From Collinsella sp. (lineage in GTDB: Bacteria > Actinomycetota > Coriobacteriia > Coriobacteriales > Coriobacteriaceae): DNA of 7,879 bases. Location: NCBI GenBank assembly GCA_022713905.1, contig JAIHTM010000112.1:1-7879 (forward strand), given 5' to 3'. Shown one piece after another: positions 6,838 to 7,879 of the stretch. The notes below the pieces were generated by a model. The model saw only the letters and a program-made list of their open reading frames with translations. It had not been told where the DNA came from and ran no database searches. The position numbers and the translations under genes are program-made. Positions within the stretch are counted from its first letter, which is position 1; each line of letters begins with the position of its first letter.

Positions 6838-7250
6838 CGACGGTTCACCTTCATGACCACGTCGCCAATCTGGACTTCGTCGCCCTCGCGCAGCGTTGCG
6901 GGCTCCACGAGCTGGCGGCCGTTGACGAGCGTGCCGTTAAGCGAGTTGAGGTCCTCGATGATGAGCGCCGGGCCCTGTAGCGAAAAGCGCGCATGCGAGG
7001 CCGAGACAAACGGCTCGTTGATGCAGATGTCCGAAGATGGCGAGCGACCGACGATGACGGGGCCGAGCATGTCTACGTGGATGCCGCGGATACCGCGCGG
7101 ACCCTTGTCCACATCAATCGTCCAGATAGCCGAGTCGCGGCGCTGCCCGCGCACAAGTCCCACGCCGGTCTTCATGACGGCGAACAAGAAGATATAGAGC
7201 AGGGCGACCAGGACGATGCGGCCTGCAAAAAGGACGATATCGATGTTCAT
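6834..7250 (-). CDS. fhaB: FhaB-type membrane-anchored FHA-domain protein
   Basis: Small phosphothreonine-reading adaptor; the mycobacterial counterpart (FhaB/FipA) is a PknA/PknB-linked protein implicated in division. The 138-residue product has an N-terminal hydrophobic helix (about 5-25) without a typical signal cleavage site, a basic stretch (about 34-38), and a single FHA domain (about 62-136). Phosphopeptide-binding signatures are visible: VGRS (R69), SASH (S83 and H86) and EDLNSLNGTLVNG (N105-G106). The position before the His, often Arg in relatives, is Ser here, but the core Arg, Ser and Asn are kept, so binding is probably intact. Length is close to the mycobacterial protein, about 155 residues as I recall it. 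ATG 7250 is preceded by AGGGGA at 9 nt, which overlaps the end of fhaA; the gap to fhaA is 6 nt. The stop overlaps the pstP start. Confidence 0.93.
   Translation of the reverse strand: MNIDIVLFAGRIVLVALLYIFLFAVMKTGVGLVRGQRRDSAIWTIDVDKGPRGIRGIHVDMLGPVIVGRSPSSDICINEPFVSASHARFSLQGPALIIEDLNSLNGTLVNGRQLVEPATLREGDEVQIGDVVMKVNRR
6846..6851 (-). promoter_or_regulatory. Ribosome binding site of pstP inside the end of fhaB
   Basis: AAGGTG on the minus strand lies 8 nt before the pstP ATG and is embedded in the last codons of fhaB. Together with the ATGA stop-start overlap, it supports the start that includes the long N-terminal extension. Confidence 0.7.
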
Positions 7251-7256
7251 AAGCGA

Positions 7257-7879
7257 CTATCCCCTAAATTCAAAGGTACTCAGGCCAAACGTCAGCAGAT
7301 CGCCGTTGCGCAGCGGGCAGCGCGTAATGCGGCGGTTGTTGACGAGCGTGCCGTTGGTGGAATTGAGGTCCTCGATCGACCAATCCGAGCCCGTAAAGGT
7401 GAGCTGGGCGTGGCGGCGCGACACGTTGGGGTCGCGCAGGGCAATGTCGGAAACTGAGCGCTCGCGACCGATGGTCACCTGTGCGGAGGTGATGCTATGG
7501 CTCTCGCCGCTCACGACGTCGACGAGCTGGGCGAGCGGGCGCTGCGGGGCGCGAGTGCTCGCCATGTTGGAAGCGATGCCGGCTGCGGCGCCTAGGCCCA
7601 CGGCGGCACCGGTCGCGGCGGCTCCGCCCATGCCGGCAAGCGCGTCGCGCGAGACGGTCTGCGGCACCGGGATGGGTGCGGCGGCGGGGTCGGGGACGCT
7701 AGGCGCGAAGGGGTCTGCCACGGCAAGCGGGTCGGGAGCGGCGGCGCGAGGCGTCGGCTGCTGCTGGGGCATGGCGGCGGGGCGCTGCTGCTGCGGGGCG
7801 GCAAACTGCTGCTGGCCGGCGCGCGGGGCGCTGGCGGCGCGGCTTGCGGCCGAGTTGTTCTGTCCCAGGCCGTTTTGGT
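7257..7879 (-). CDS. fhaA: FhaA-type FHA-domain protein, C-terminal part (5' end beyond the window)
   Basis: The reading frame is open to the right edge, leaving 206 residues here. The Met codon at 7772 has no ribosome-binding site and lies inside a Gln/Pro/Ala-rich linker, so it is not the start. The visible linker has Gln triplets (QQQ three times), then a Pro/Ala-rich part, then a Gly/Ala-rich segment with GxxxG spacing (about 7583-7650). The C-terminal FHA domain occupies about the last 90 residues and is canonical: IGRERSVSD with the binding Arg, NVSRRHAQL with Ser and His, and EDLNSTNGTLVNN with Asn. In M. tuberculosis FhaA carries an N-terminal DUF3662-type domain, a linker and a C-terminal FHA domain that binds phosphorylated MviN/MurJ-like partners; the N-terminal domain should lie just outside this window. 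First gene of the visible operon; fhaB follows after 6 nt. FHA assignment is certain; fhaA identity rests on position and architecture. Confidence 0.88.
   Translation of the reverse strand, partial: QNGLGQNNSAASRAASAPRAGQQQFAAPQQQRPAAMPQQQPTPRAAAPDPLAVADPFAPSVPDPAAAPIPVPQTVSRDALAGMGGAAATGAAVGLGAAAGIASNMASTRAPQRPLAQLVDVVSGESHSITSAQVTIGRERSVSDIALRDPNVSRRHAQLTFTGSDWSIEDLNSTNGTLVNNRRITRCPLRNGDLLTFGLSTFEFRG

Noticed and set aside
5689..7197. Long plus-strand frames opposite pstP and fhaB (5689-6363 and 6427-7197)
   Set aside because: Products are Gly/Arg/Val-rich without recognisable motifs and lie opposite strongly supported genes.
7257..7772. A complete short FHA gene starting at the ATG at 7772
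   Set aside because: The frame stays open through the right edge with linker-like composition, and there is no ribosome-binding site before that ATG; it is an internal Met of a longer gene.

Overview
The window is GC-rich, with G or C dominating third codon positions, and is fully occupied by one tightly packed operon on the minus strand. Transcription runs from the right edge to the left. The order is a 5'-truncated FhaA-like FHA protein, the membrane FHA protein FhaB, the PP2C-type Ser/Thr phosphatase PstP, one polypeptide joining a RodA/FtsW-type (SEDS) glycosyltransferase to a PbpA-type class B penicillin-binding protein, and the PASTA-domain Ser/Thr kinase PknB. This is the actinobacterial cell-growth signalling cluster, known in Mycobacterium tuberculosis as fhaA-fhaB-pstP-rodA-pbpA-pknA-pknB. 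Two departures stand out: rodA and pbpA are a single gene, and pknA is missing. A high-GC actinobacterium outside the mycobacterial line, most likely a Coriobacteriia member (Collinsella/Olsenella-like), fits best. That assignment is inferred from gene order and general familiarity, not from a search.

Region by region: 7879-7257 is the C-terminal part of fhaA (low-complexity linker plus FHA domain). 7250-6834 is fhaB, which overlaps pstP by 4 nt (ATGA). 6837-5038 is pstP, with an unusual acidic N-terminal extension of about 210 residues. 5021-2151 is the fused rodA-pbpA. A 132-nt gap (2150-2019), the only sizeable gap in the cluster, sits where pknA would be and contains a bulged GC-rich hairpin. 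2018-57 is pknB. Bases 1-56 lie beyond the pknB stop and hold nothing I can identify.

How the parts fit together (family knowledge plus inference): PknB senses muropeptides or lipid II through its extracellular PASTA repeats and phosphorylates threonines on cytoplasmic targets. PstP removes these phosphates. The FHA domains of FhaA and FhaB read phosphothreonine and recruit partners. The SEDS-PBP fusion polymerises and crosslinks peptidoglycan, with both activities in one chain, so kinase and phosphatase probably regulate wall synthesis here as in other actinobacteria. The fused enzyme, the missing pknA with a structured gap in its place, the phosphatase extension and an Asp in the kinase activation loop are the observations most worth following up.
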